64,000 bases of DNA from Symbiodinium natans (GCA_905221605.1 CAJNDS010000180.1:394501-458500), one strand, 5' to 3'; positions 54,065-63,100 are shown, numbered from the stretch's first letter. The notes: generated by a model from the sequence alone, not told the origin. Numbers and translations are program-made.

Positions 54065-55010
54065 AAATAGTAGTTGCTGGGGGTGAGGGACCAGGGGTTC
54101 AACAGGCACTGTGACAGCAATATAGGACACGCCCTTCGGATTCTTGCAACGCAAGATGTCACACAGCAGTTTTTGCTGAAGTCCCAAAGTTTCAAGAGGA
54201 GCAACCGGACAATGCATGGGGACGCACCTTGTTGTGGGACTGCCGAGATGACATGCATTACTATTACAATAATTAGCATCTCTATTCTTGTATACTGTCT
54301 TTATTATCATTGCTGTGTGTGATTCTTATTATGATTGTTGTTCTTATTTCTTTTAATTGTAATTACACTGAGGCGCCAGACGCAGGCTTCGATGGGGGGC
54401 GCCGGGCTTAGTTGACCGATATTGACGTGCTTGATGAGCTTGCAGCCCTACCTCCCCCTCCCTCCTCCTCGGTCCCCCTCTCTCGTCTCTCCTCCACTTG
54501 TTGCTTTTTTGCGTCTGTTTCTCTCCCGCTCTCTGTCTGCTTCGTTACCTGTGATCCCGAAGAGGCTCTGCTGTCAAGCTCAGGAGCGATCCGAACGGCG
54601 TGCCTGTGCAAGGCTTTGGGCATTGCTTCATGCTGATGAGCCTGAGAGCCACTGAGCACCGGACATCCGTTCTGCTCCCCAGGTCTCTGGAGAGGTCGAA
54701 CTTCTCTTGTACTGCACGAGAAGCCCAAACAAGCAAGCCCGTAGGCAGCCATGTAGCCCTCGCCAATCAAACCCTGTGGGTTCCTGGTACCGATCTGCAG
54801 GCCGGAAAGCCAACAAGTTACAACGAGTAGTTCGCGGCGGCGGAAAGGACAGCCTGTGGCGGCGTAGCGGATCATGGGATTCTCCGAACAGCCATATGCA
54901 CCTTTCTGGCAGGACGCTGCTGCTCCGAAGTCGGTAAAGCAAACAGCCACTTGATTAAATTGCGCGGAAAGGTTGCTGCGATCTCGGCAATGGCTAGCAG
55001 GTACAGTACA

Positions 55011-55085
55011 GTACCCCTATGGCTGGTTCTTTGTAGGGAATGAGGGAATGAGGGCCCTATATGGAATGAGGGCCCTATATATGGT
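55011..55085. mobile_element. Family U element, copy 2
   Basis: GGTTCTTTGTAGGGAATGAG, then GGAATGAGGGCCCTATAT in tandem. Confidence 0.65.
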
Positions 55086-55225
55086 TGCGCCCCGGCGGGC
55101 CCACCCCCCCCGCCCCCTGTGGGGTGGTTCTGGGTGGTTTGGTTTAGGGTTTAGGATTTAGGGTTTAGGCGTGGGGTTAGGGTTTCCCTTGGGGGGGGGG
55201 GGGGCGCAGAACGCACAGCGCGCAA

Positions 55226-55330
55226 CCATATATACCCTTCAAGGGATGAACAAGGGCCCAAACCCTAAACCCTAAACCCTAAACCCTAAACCCCTCATTC
55301 CCTCATTCCCTACTAAGAACCAGGGGGCCC
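55226..55330. mobile_element. Family U element, copy 3, with telomere insert
   Basis: ACCATATATACCC, AAGGGATGAACAAGGGCCC, five CCCTAAA units, then TCATTCCCTCATTCCCTACT and AAGAACCAGG. Confidence 0.75.
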
Positions 55331-55398
55331 CCTACCTTGAGACAGTCCTTTCCTTCGACTGTAGAACTGCAACTGCAGGAGCCCGAGGCGTGGTGCGG

Positions 55399-55540
55399 TT
55401 TCTAGGTTTAGGGTTTAATTAGGGTTTAGGGTGTAGGGTGTAATTAGGGTTTAATTAGGGTTTAGGGTGTAGGGTGTAGGGTTTAGGGTTTAGGGTTTAA
55501 TTAGGGTTTAGGGTGTAGGGCGTAGGGTTTAGGGTTTCTA
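55399..55540. repeat. Higher-order array with AATTAGGGTTTAGGGTGTAG unit
   Basis: A compound unit (TTAATTAGGGTTTAGGG plus TGTAGGG heptamers) repeats four times. Confidence 0.9.
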
Positions 55541-55703
55541 TGGGGTGGACATGGTTGGACGTCATGTCCCGTTCTCGTGCCACCTACGGTGAATACTTCT
55601 TCTACTTTTTGTAGCGGCAAGCATTAGTCGGGCTTGTAGAAAAGACAAAGGTCCGGATTCATAATATGGACCGACACCGTACAACCCAAGCAAGTGGTGT
55701 GCC

Positions 55704-55779
55704 TTGGGATGTCCCCCTTATACGAACAGTCCTTAGTAGGGGTCGTAGTACCCTCTTTTGTATAAGGGCAACATTGCAA
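55704..55779. mobile_element. Family A palindromic element, short
   Basis: CTTGGGATGTCCCCCTTATA, CGAACAGTCCTTAGTAGGGG, then TTGTATAAGGGCAACATTGC. Part of the right half is deleted. Confidence 0.75.
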
Positions 55780-56126
55780 CGTGCACCCCAAAAGCATAGC
55801 CGCTAAGGTCAGTGCGGAGAACCGGAAGTTCATACTGAAGGTTTTGCAGAAGCACTTTGTCTTCGGCAATCTGGACGACGACCCATGGCCAAGTTGCATG
55901 TGCATTTCAGTGTAATTACCAACTAGCTCGGAAAAGCCGCGGAGCATGCAGGTCAAAGGTTTCAGCATCCATCTTCGGGCTCCAAGGCTCCTTCCCCCCC
56001 CCCCCCCCCCCCTATACCTCCCCTTAAGATACGCCAGTCGGACTCGAATCCCTATGGTGGGAATCCCCCCCCCCCCTCTGTTTAACCCCTCAACCCTAAC
56101 CCCCTCCCCTCTGTTTTCCAGCCCAG

Positions 56127-56177
56127 GAAGAGCAAGAGATGGTCGTGGATCATTTCGAAATGCAGCAGTCCAAACCA
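56127..56177 (+). CDS. PKG-like CNB-A, first helix exon
   Basis: Acceptor cccag|G. Reads EEQEMVVDHFEMQQSKP, the helix before the first strand of a CNB domain. For phase 0 with the next exon the donor would be GA (CCA|gaccct). This is a rare type, and the right end is therefore uncertain. Confidence 0.55.
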
Positions 56178-59100
56178 GACCCTCGGTCGGCTCTAGGCTA
56201 GAGGTCATCATGCTGCAGTTTTAGGGTTTAGGGTTTAGGGTTTAGGGAGCCCCCGATGAGTACCGGTACAATGGTGCAATCCCTACAGAACCGTTTAAAT
56301 CAACTGCCCCAAATGCCTGCTTTAAGTAAACAGGCCCGTGGATTACGCCTAGAAACCATATAGACCCTTTCAAACCTAGGAACCTATAAGTCTTTTAGCC
56401 TGTGGACCCCAAAACCAAGGTTGTTAAGCAGACTCTGAAGAACCCAAATCGCTTTGCAGGTTCTTGCCTTGCAAGGTGCTGGACAGCCGATGCCTTGTTA
56501 AGGGTTTTGGGTTTAGGGTTACGTTTCGGGAAGAGCGTACAAGGTTGAGGTCAAAACCCCCTGCGTGCGGCAAAGGTTCAGAATTGCCTGTCCAGCCATT
56601 GCACCCTGGTAGTTTATTTAGTTGGCTTAAGAACCATCAAGAAACACAAAAAGTGTTCTTCCTTACACGGGTAATTTTTCTGGGTCGAAGCGGGTGCCTT
56701 CCACACCCTGCCAAGCATTTTTTGAGCTTTCCAGATGCCCAAACCCCCCCCCCAGGAAGAGGTCATCTTTTCACAGGATGAGGTCGGGGACTGCTTCGTG
56801 GCTGCAGTGAGCCCTCAAAACCTCGAGTTGGGGCTTCGAACATGACTCGCCTGCTTACTTAGCACGTGGGAGGTGCCCCCCTTATACTCGACACCATAAT
56901 CGCTATTACTGACTGTTAGTATAAAACCCTAAACCCTAAACCCTAAACCCTAAACCCTAAACCCTAAACCCTAAACCCTAAACCGTGGGACATCCGTTAG
57001 TATAAGGGGGAACATCCCAACTTAGCATCATATTTCCGGGGGGCCCCTAGGAGTTGAGAACTTCGGCCTCCCTAAGGCATCCAGGGTTTCGGGTTTAGGG
57101 TTTAGGGTTTAGGGTTTAGGGTTTAGGGTTTAGGGTCCCTTCAGGTGCGGGCAACCAGTTGGGATGTTCCCCCCTTATACGAACATTCCTTAATGGAAAT
57201 TCTAATAGGGGGGGGAAGGGTACTAGAAGCGCTATGCAGGACTGTTAGTATAAAGGAGGAGACCCCTACCTTAATCCCCAAACCCTAAACCCTAAACTCC
57301 TTGAAATCCCCTGGGAAACCAGGCTGGTACATTATCCAAAGCGGCATCTTTGAGGTCCACCTGTGGCTCATGTCGGGATAAGGGTTTAGGGTTTGGGGTT
57401 TAGGGTTTAGGGTAAGCTGTGGGGGGAAATACGCGGGGATACCCAAATTGCTGAGGGAGGGTGTTCGGATTTCTGAAGAAGGCAGCTAAAAAATTCACCT
57501 ATGGCTGCTCTATAAGTGCGGCCAAGTTAATGGGGTAACTCATATATACCCTTGGTAGCCCAGGTGGTACCCTTTACCCTCTTTTTTTGGTTATGGGTTC
57601 CCTGATGAAACAGCCTACCAAAGAAGGGTGCCCTTATGATAATATGGTTACTGGTTTAGGGTTTAGGGTTTAGGGTTTAGGGCTAATAAGTGCCCCTTGT
57701 TTCTACCAAGCCTTCCCTTTGCAGGTCTGCGTCGGCAGCACCGCCGTGCGCCAGCTCCGCGCCAAGCACAGCTTCGGGGAGCTGGCGATGCTGTACAGCG
57801 TGCGACCCGTCCTTCATTTATATATATATATATATATATATATAGGTATATACATATATATATATATATATGTATATGATTTTGCTTATTTTGTTTCATT
57901 TCATTTTTTCGGGGGGGGGGGGGGGAGCTTCGGTGGAAGCCTCCGTGGCATTGTAGGGTGTTCATGGATTCATGGGCTCCAGGGAAAAGGCTGCCTCGCT
58001 TAGGGGATGTGGGTGGAGTTTATAGGTCTGAGACGTCAGCATGGCGCACTGATGGTGCCCTCTGCACCCCAGCCCATAGATCCTATAAGGCCCTAAGCCC
58101 AAGCGGGAGCGAACAAAAGCCCTCCAGCCGCCTAAACCCTAAACCCTAAACCCTAAACCCTAAACCCTAAACCCTAAACCCTAAACCCTAAACCCTAAAC
58201 CCTAAACCCTAAGCCACATCCCAAGGCCAAGAACAGCCACAGTCACCTCCAAAGAGAAAGGCGTACTGTGGAAGATGGACGCTGACCAATTCAGAGCCTC
58301 ATGGTCTCAAAACCCTTTTTGCAACCCTAAACCCGACACCCTACACCCGAAACCCGAAACCCTAAACCCTAAACCCTAGGGTTTAGTAAAACCCTAAACC
58401 CTAAACCATGACCCTAACTGTGGGATGTTCCCCCCTGATACTAACAGCTCCTTAGTCGGGATTACATTAGGGGGTACCTATCATCCCTATTAAGGACTGT
58501 TAGTATAAGGGGGAAGATCCCAACTTTCAACCCTTAACCCTAAACCTTTTTTGGGGGTTAGGTACGGATCCTGTGAGATACCCAAAAGCGGACTAGCCGA
58601 CAAGCCTACACCAGAAGCTCCCTATGGCGACTTCTACGGGACGCGCGAGCCCCTTACGACAGATGCGTTGACTGCCCAACTCAACTTCATGTCATATGGC
58701 AGTTGTTCTATACCAGGGCTTCGTTGATTGGTGTGGGCGCTCCCCAGCTTTATGAGGCCTGCCTCGTTCACGGCCTTTCCTTCCTCGCGGTTTTTGGATA
58801 GTTTTCGCCGCGCGCGTCCGTTCTGGGGGGGTTCTGCGTGGTGTTTCGGAAACCCTAAACTCATCGTCCAGAATTGCCTTGGAACCCAGAAGCGCGCTCC
58901 GTGATGGTGACATTGGTGATCTGCTGCGTCGTGGTCTTGCACGTTTGCGGTCTAAGTCAGCACAACTCTTCTCTGTAGAGAGGACCTATAAGGGAGACCT
59001 GAATTCGCACAATTGTCCCGCATGCCCATATTTGATGCCCGCCGAACAATCCTGGAGCATCAGGTTTGCATGCAACACTTGAGCTCCAAGAGCATGAAGA

Positions 59101-62100
59101 AAGCGAGCCGTGGCTGGCTATTGAGGGCTTATGGGCTTGGCATTTGGAGCCTCCACTCTGCACCATTTGCGTGGAATGTGACGTTCTTGATGTACTACCG
59201 CAAGCAGTTAAGGGATGTTGTGGGTTTCACTCGAGAAGTTCCGGGGACGAACTTGTGGGACACTTGCGTCTACGGATTCTGGATGCGTGCACACCCAAGG
59301 CTGGAGTTCTTCGAGGCAGATTCAAACTATCGACATATGTCGAAGGAGGAGAAGAGCGTCCTCGCCACTGCCTGCTCGGTGCAGAACTTCGCTGCCGGAG
59401 ATGTAACTTAGCAGTAGAGTAGGCAACCTTTAACCTTTTTGGGGTGATAGATTCCCCTTATATTCCCAAAGCTTAACCTTTAAAACCCCTGGGTACTGGA
59501 CAACTAAGGTAATCCTGCGCGAGGGCGAGGTCGGCGAGTGGATGTTTATTGTTATTGAGGGCACCGTGAAGATCGTGGACCAGCTCCTGGGCGGCTTTAG
59601 AGAGAAGGTGCTCCGAGAGCCTCGTAGACTGTAGAGATGCTCAGACCTGGCAACCGAGGTTCGGGAATTCCGAAATCCGGAAGCCCGGTACATTGCTGGG
59701 CAGCTCCGGTGTGTCCCTTTTCATCATAGTGGTTGGGTTCCGGTGCTGCGCAGTCGCTTCACCTGCTTCAGGGCTTAGCCCCTTGGGAAAGCTCTGAGTA
59801 TGATCGACGCACGTGTATAAAACCAAAGTATCAGTTCTCTTGGCACTGGTCCTCACCCCGCATCCAGACCTTAAGCAACAAACAAAAATTGGACGTCTGC
59901 AACACACGTTGCTTCTGCCACCAAGGATGTACTCTAGTTTGCACTGCAGTGGCGCCACTGCGGTCGACAAAGTGACCCTCAGCTTGACAGAGCTGTGTGC
60001 AGGGCCGAGCCCATACGCAAGCTGCACACTAGGACGTCGTGTACTTTGTCACATTAATGGCATCAATCATGCAAGTTGCGTACAGGCCGCGCGGCGCTAG
60101 AACAACGCCCTCACAGATGAGAGTTCAGTTTCCCTAAACCCGAACGGCCCGAACCCTAAACCCCCTTCTGGGGTTTTGGCAGGGAATCGGCTGACTTCAA
60201 CCAGGGCCCTGTAGCTTGCACATGAGGCACTGGGATGGAATTCGCAATCTTCCACCTTTTGCACAGTCCCTTCAGCCAAAAACCCTGAGTTTAGTAGGTG
60301 ATGGTTGATGAACATGCGGGACCCTATAATAGACCCCCCAAAGAGTCGGACTCCCTTGCAATCAGGACCCCAACAAAGTACCCCTAATTTCGGAAACCGC
60401 CAGGTTCACAACCCTCAATACCTTACGTTAACCCTAAACCCTAAACCCTAAACCCTAAACCCTAAACCCTAAACCCCAAACCCCAAACCCCAAACCCCAA
60501 ACCCTAAACCCTAAACCCTAAACCCTAAACCCAACTAATTAACGAGGACTTGCCTGGCCTTGGGCAGAAAGTCGCTGGAGAGCTTACTCGGTCCAGGAGG
60601 CAGCGTCCTTCGCAGAAGTGCGATCAAGTCGCTGCTGATGGACAACGCGCCTGGGACCGCTGAAGAGTACCAGCAAGAACTACGACAACTAAGATTCATC
60701 CTATTTTTGCAAAATTGAATACCTAACTGTTAGGGTTCAGGTCAGCCTAGTTAGTATTTTAATACCTCCCTCTTAGGCCTAAGGTTAGACTTTCAGGAGT
60801 CTTACTTTAACTCCTCGGGCCGGTAAGAAGGAAGACTTCGGTGCCCCCCCCCCCATGAACGCGCAGAGTGCTTGCATGCTGTAGGGGTCGGAATAATTAC
60901 TAATAGTATTCCCTTAGGGTCCCTTTATAAATGTACGATAAGAACCCCCAAAACCCTATTCTAACTATTCAGGCCCCTATATTGTCCGAGTGTGTGAGAG
61001 CGACTGGCCGTTGAAGCTGAGCGTGCAGATTTGCCAAGTCCTGATTTCCCAAGAATGGCCTCTTGAAAGAGGTGGCCCTTTTGCAGCAGCTGATTGTAGT
61101 CTCAGGCTGCTGCAAATCCCCCGCGCCACACCCACCACTCACCTTCCTTCCTTTCCTTCCTGTCCCCACCGCATCAGTGTACGCAGCCGCTCTTCGAGAG
61201 TTTGGTTTGTTTAGGGTCAAGCCGGATTCAGTCACAGTGGCACTGGTGATTTTGGCGCCACCAGTTCCGCATTCCGGTTGTTGAGGTGGAGCATGTGGAC
61301 TACTTCAAGGAGCTTGCTGAAGCCGAGCTGCACAAGGTGACTCTTCCCAAACCGGTAGCCCTCTCTGCGAAACCCTAAACCCTAAACCCTAATCCCTAAA
61401 CCCTAAAGCCTAAGCCCTAAATCCCTAAACCCGAGATGGTTTCAGGACCCATGAAGTGCCTGTGGAGTTCAGGTTCCACAAGTTTCTGCTGCACTTGGAG
61501 GTTCAGGGTACTTGTTACCCAATTCAACCTGTACTTCTAACCCACTTGTAAGCCCCTTAAGTCCCCTAATGTGGTTATAAGTACAAACCCCACACCCTAA
61601 ACCCTACAGTTATAATTGGTTAATAAGTATCCTGAACCTTCAAGCAAGCCAACAGGTGGTGGACAAGTTCGAGGAGACCTCCTTCCCACCCCTTGGAACG
61701 TGCCTTGTCAGCACCTGAAGCAGGGTTTAGGGTTTAGGGTTTAGGGTGTAGGGTATTGGCGAGTGTATTTAAGGTTCCTTTGTACTATTGGTGAGTGTAT
61801 ATACTTTGTGTCCTTTTGGGGTTGCTGCTCTGGGCCGAGCCCGAGCCAAAAAGAGCCAAGCAACGGTGCTTGCGACGGCGGTGCTTAGGTGACGACTCAA
61901 CCCTAGCCGGCTTTCATGTCAATGTGCAGAACTGGGCGTACCAGGATGGGCCATTATACCCTTTACCCCCTTAAAAAGACCCTTTGTAGGGTTGTTTATA
62001 AACCCCAAACCCCTAAACCCCTAAACCCTGAACCCTAAATCGCCCATCCTGGTACTGCCTACCAGGACCTTGCATAGCCGGGTCGAAGATGTCGGAAGTG

Positions 62101-63100
62101 GAGAAGTTTTTAACCCTAAGCCCTAAACCCTAAAAACCCTAAACTCCTAAACCCTAAACCCTAACCCTAAAACCCTAAAACCCTAAACCCTAAACTGACG
62201 CTCAGGATTGTGTCGGCTGGTGCGCCTGCTCAGCTGATCGTCGTCGTAGCCGGCCAGGCCAAGATGCCCCTTAAGGGGGGGAGGGGGGAATAATAGCAAT
62301 AATAAGAAGAAGAACACAAATATTAGTAAGAACAATAATACTAGTAAAGATAATAAGAATGAGAAGAATAAGAATAGTCATATTAATAGCACATAGGTGC
62401 TACAAACATACATGGCGACTATTACCAAGTACTTGTCTGTGGTAGGGGGAGAGCCCGACCCTGCGTCACCCTCACAGATCCCCGACCGGGCTTCCTTGCG
62501 CAGTGCATGGGCCGAAGACGTTGTAAAGAGGAGCCTTTCAAGGTCAAGTCCCGTCCTTGAGAGGGGGGTGGGCGTATTCCTAAACCCTAAACCTCAAACC
62601 CCAAACCCTAAACATTCAACCCTAAACCCTAAACCTAAACCCTGGGCACAGGTGGCCATACTTGGCCCTGATGCCGAGGAGGTGCAAGATGCAGCCATCT
62701 TGGAGAAGCAGGTGCTGAGGGGGGTTTAGGGTTTAGGGTTTAGGGTTTAGGGTTTAGGGCAGGAGTCGAAGAATGGGAGATGGTGTGAGAACTCACCGAC
62801 TCGGGTTCGTACCCCCATGCACCCCTCTCTGGTTGGGGAAAGACGCAAGATGGAGGACGGTGGAGGGTCTAGGGTTTAGGGGTTTAGGGTTCAGGGTTTA
62901 GGGGTTAGGGGTTTAGGGGTTTAGGGTTTAGGGTTTAGGGCCCTAATTTCTTTTCTGATCTTCATGCGTTGGTCACGTCAAGTCTGACGGTGCTACGACC
63001 CCCCTCCCAGCATCGCAGGGCATGCGGACACCCGTGACGCCCAAAATCATATACTCGGTGGAATGCCTAAATTGGCCAATAAATCATGTATTTAGAGACA
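56127..63100 (+). CDS. PKG-like cyclic-nucleotide-dependent kinase, regulatory region (C-terminal kinase outside window)
   Basis: About 14 small exons encode tandem CNB domains. CNB-A is complete (56127-58303), including the phosphate-binding-cassette motif FGELAMLYSVPRTATV. The Thr after the cassette Arg (RTA, not RAA) is the known mark of cGMP preference in PKG-type domains. CNB-B runs from 59300 to 60646 with its cassette exon not yet found. CNB-C (61286-63100) lacks FGE and reads GPDAEE there, so it is degenerate. Apicomplexan-type PKGs have several CNB domains of which the third is degenerate, which matches. The kinase catalytic loop is not in the window, so a regulatory-only protein remains possible. 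Family assignment is from motif memory; phases agree at nearly all junctions. Confidence 0.85.
56756..56792 (+). CDS. PKG-like CNB-A exon
   Basis: Acceptor cccag|G. Reads EEVIFSQDEVGD, the (E)(E/V)(V)I..(G/Q)(D)..GD hairpin of CNB domains. The phase needs a GC donor (T|gcttcg): T plus GC of the next exon makes Cys, giving GDCWYIIQSG. The GT at 56798 would add an extra residue and break the frame. Confidence 0.85.
56866..57020. mobile_element. Family A element interrupted by a telomere-like block
   Basis: CTGTTAGTATAA (56913-56924) and CCGTTAGTATAA (56994-57005) bracket about nine CCCTAAA units plus CCGTGGGACAT. The outer arms are CCCCCCTTATACT and TAAGGGGGAACATCCCAA. Confidence 0.85.
57159..57267. 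mobile_element. Family A palindromic element
   Basis: TTGGGATGTTCC, CTTATACGAACATTCCTTAA, GCAGGACTGTTAGTATAAAG. A poly-G run lies in the loop. Confidence 0.85.
57323..57354 (+). CDS. PKG-like CNB-A micro-exon
   Basis: Acceptor accag|G and donor gtccac. Reads WYIIQSGIFE, the core strand (F/W)Y(I/V)I..G of CNB domains. In phase with both neighbours: GDC-WYIIQSGIFE-VCVG. Confidence 0.9.
57563..57656. mobile_element. Family G element, copy 2
   Basis: GGTACCCTTTACCCTCTTTT, GGTTATGGGTTCCCTGATGA, GGGTGCCCTTAT. Confidence 0.65.
57725..57801 (+). CDS. PKG-like CNB-A cassette exon
   Basis: Acceptor ttgcag|G. Reads VCVGSTAVRQLRAKHSFGEL and AMLYS. It carries the FGE(L)A motif whose Glu binds the ribose. 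Two leftover bases plus G of the next exon make Val, which needs a GC donor (GT|gcgacc). The nearby gtcctt donor would insert two codons between LYSV and PRTATV and does not fit the phase. Confidence 0.9.
57817..57877. repeat. (TA)n microsatellite in the CNB-A intron
   Basis: TATATA runs directly after the cassette exon. Confidence 0.95.
58131..58212. repeat. Telomere-like array (CCCTAAA)n
   Basis: Eleven near-perfect units, 13 bp upstream of the acceptor of the next exon. Confidence 0.95.
58226..58303 (+). CDS. PKG-like CNB-A last exon
   Basis: Acceptor cccaag|G and donor gtctca. Reads PRTATVTSKEKGVLWKMDAD, then QFRAS. It has the cassette Arg and the selectivity Thr (PRTATV), then the (V/L)(W).(L/M)D...F(R) helix typical of CNB C-termini. 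It joins the exon at 59300 in phase (TG plus G = Trp). Confidence 0.9.
58421..58522. mobile_element. Family A palindromic element, full-length representative
   Basis: TGGGATGTTCCCCCCTGATA, CTAACAGCTCCTTAGTCGGG, ATTACATTAGGGGGTACCTA, TCATCCCTATTAAGGACTGT, TAGTATAAGGGGGAAGATCC. The arms pair over about 40 bp around a short loop. No coding capacity. Confidence 0.95.
59300..59402 (+). CDS. PKG-like CNB-B first exon
   Basis: Acceptor cccaag|G and donor gtaact, 34 codons plus 1 nt. Reads LEFFEADSNYRHMSKEEKSV, then QNFAAGD: the L.FL......(L/M)S.EE...(L)A helix pair and the first strand of a CNB domain. In phase with both neighbours. Confidence 0.85.
59403..59508. mobile_element. Family J element forming a complete 106-bp intron
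   Basis: Starts GTAACTTAGC and ends CAACTAAG. Inside are CTTTAACCTTTTTGGGGTGA, CCCCTTATATTCCCAAAGC and TTAACCTTTAAAACCCC, the family J sequence. The bases GTAA occur at both the start of the intron and the start of the next exon. Confidence 0.85.
59509..59600 (+). CDS. PKG-like CNB-B exon
   Basis: Acceptor actaag|G in phase 0. Reads VILREGEVGEWMFIVIEGTV, then KIVDQ: the (V)I.(R/E)G(E).G..(F/M)(F/Y)(I)(V/I).(E)G core of a CNB domain. The 3' end is not fixed. The cassette exon (FGE...) that should follow was not found with certainty; the piece at about 59658 (FGNSEIRKPGT) is a doubtful candidate. Confidence 0.85.
60318..60400. mobile_element. Family F element
   Basis: GGGACCCTATAATAGACCCC, GGACTCCCTTGCAATCAGGA, AAGTACCCCTAATTTCGGAA. 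The cleanest copy of this family. Confidence 0.8.
60427..60532. repeat. Telomere-like array (CCCTAAA)n with CCCCAAA core
   Basis: CCCTAAA units flank a block of CCCCAAA units. Confidence 0.95.
60547..60646 (+). CDS. PKG-like CNB-B C-terminal exon
   Basis: Acceptor acgag|G. Reads TCLALGRKSLESLLGPGGSV, then LRRSAIKSLLMDN: the (V).CL.LDR..F..LLGP....(L)(K/R)R helix that ends CNB domains in PKA-R and PKG. The usual Asp of LDR is Gly here. The phase-0 junction with the next exon fits a GC donor (AAC|gcgcct). Confidence 0.85.
60881..60982. mobile_element. Family K element, copy 2
   Basis: AGGGGTCGGAATAATTACTA, GGGTCCCTTTATAAATGTAC, AAACCCTATTCTAACTATTC, AGGCCCCTATA. Corresponds to 14300-14404. 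Confidence 0.75.
61286..61336 (+). CDS. PKG-like CNB-C first exon
   Basis: Acceptor gttgag|G and donor gtgact, exactly 17 codons: VEHVDYFKELAEAELHK, the F..L...EL..(V) helix that opens a CNB domain. Phase 0 on both sides. Confidence 0.85.
61492..61645. mobile_element. Family C element with small telomere-like insert
   Basis: CACTTGGAGGTTCAGGGTAC and the right arm GTATCCTGAACCTTCAAGCA are inverted. AACCCCACACCCTAAACCC sits between two TACA copies in the right half. Flanks are CA on both sides. Confidence 0.85.
61656..61699 (+). CDS. PKG-like CNB-C exon
   Basis: Acceptor aacag|G and donor gtgcct. Reads VVDKFEETSFPPLG, the (V)(V)..(F)....(F)..G strand of a CNB domain, 10 bp after a family C element. 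Two leftover bases complete Thr with the next exon. Confidence 0.85.
61740..62205. other. Intron with a palindromic telomere-like centre
   Basis: TGGGCGTACCAGGATGGGC (about 61932) and GCCCATCCTGGTACTGCC (about 62041) form an inverted pair around CCCTTTACCCCC and CCCCTAAA units. Further telomere-like blocks run from 62113 to 62196. Confidence 0.7.
62206..62265 (+). CDS. PKG-like CNB-C exon
   Basis: Acceptor ctcag|G. Reads IVSAGAPAQLIVVVAGQAKM, the I...G.(P/A)...(I/L).VV..G.A core of a CNB domain. The donor is GC: either gcccct after AT or gccaag after CAG. The second keeps phase 0 with the following pieces. Confidence 0.8.
62397..62441 (+). CDS. Candidate CNB-C exon
   Basis: Acceptor catag|G and donor gtaggg, exactly 15 codons in phase 0: VLQTYMATITKYLSV. 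It lies where a variable loop of the CNB domain is expected, but has no diagnostic motif. Confidence 0.4.
62652..62711 (+). CDS. PKG-like CNB-C degenerate cassette exon
   Basis: Acceptor cacag|G and donor gtgctg, 20 codons in phase 0: VAILGPDAEEVQDAAILEKQ. It aligns with (V)..LG.G..FGE.A.L... of other CNB domains, but the FGE triplet is absent. Ligand binding by this domain is therefore doubtful. Confidence 0.75.
62868..62942. repeat. Mixed TTTAGGG / TTTAGGGG array
   Basis: About ten units of 7 and 8 bp. Confidence 0.95.
63019..63100 (+). CDS. PKG-like CNB-C C-terminal exon
   Basis: Acceptor cgcag|G in phase 0. Reads MRTPVTPKIIYSVECLNWPI, then NHVFRDMI: the R...V.......CL......F helix that ends a CNB domain. 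The frame stays open to 63305, so the right edge is uncertain (a GT donor is possible at about 63088). Confidence 0.75.

Larger units (their letters stand above)
59610..60546. other. Interval that should hold the CNB-B cassette exon
   Basis: Between the CNB-B strand exon and its C-terminal helix exon about 40 residues are missing. Open frames occur at 59641-59760 and 59813-60100, but none shows FGE..L. A family F element is at 60318-60400 and a telomere-like array at 60427-60532. Confidence 0.5.

Noticed and set aside
54408-54950. 180-codon open frame on the minus strand
   Set aside because: Overlapping + strand frames are equally open. The serine/glutamate-rich end comes from a CCTCCC/TCTC low-complexity tract (54440-54535), and no family motif or start context was seen.
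55624-56211. 195-codon open frame on the minus strand
   Set aside because: It spans a family A element and a poly-C run giving poly-glycine, and overlaps a conserved + strand CNB-A exon.
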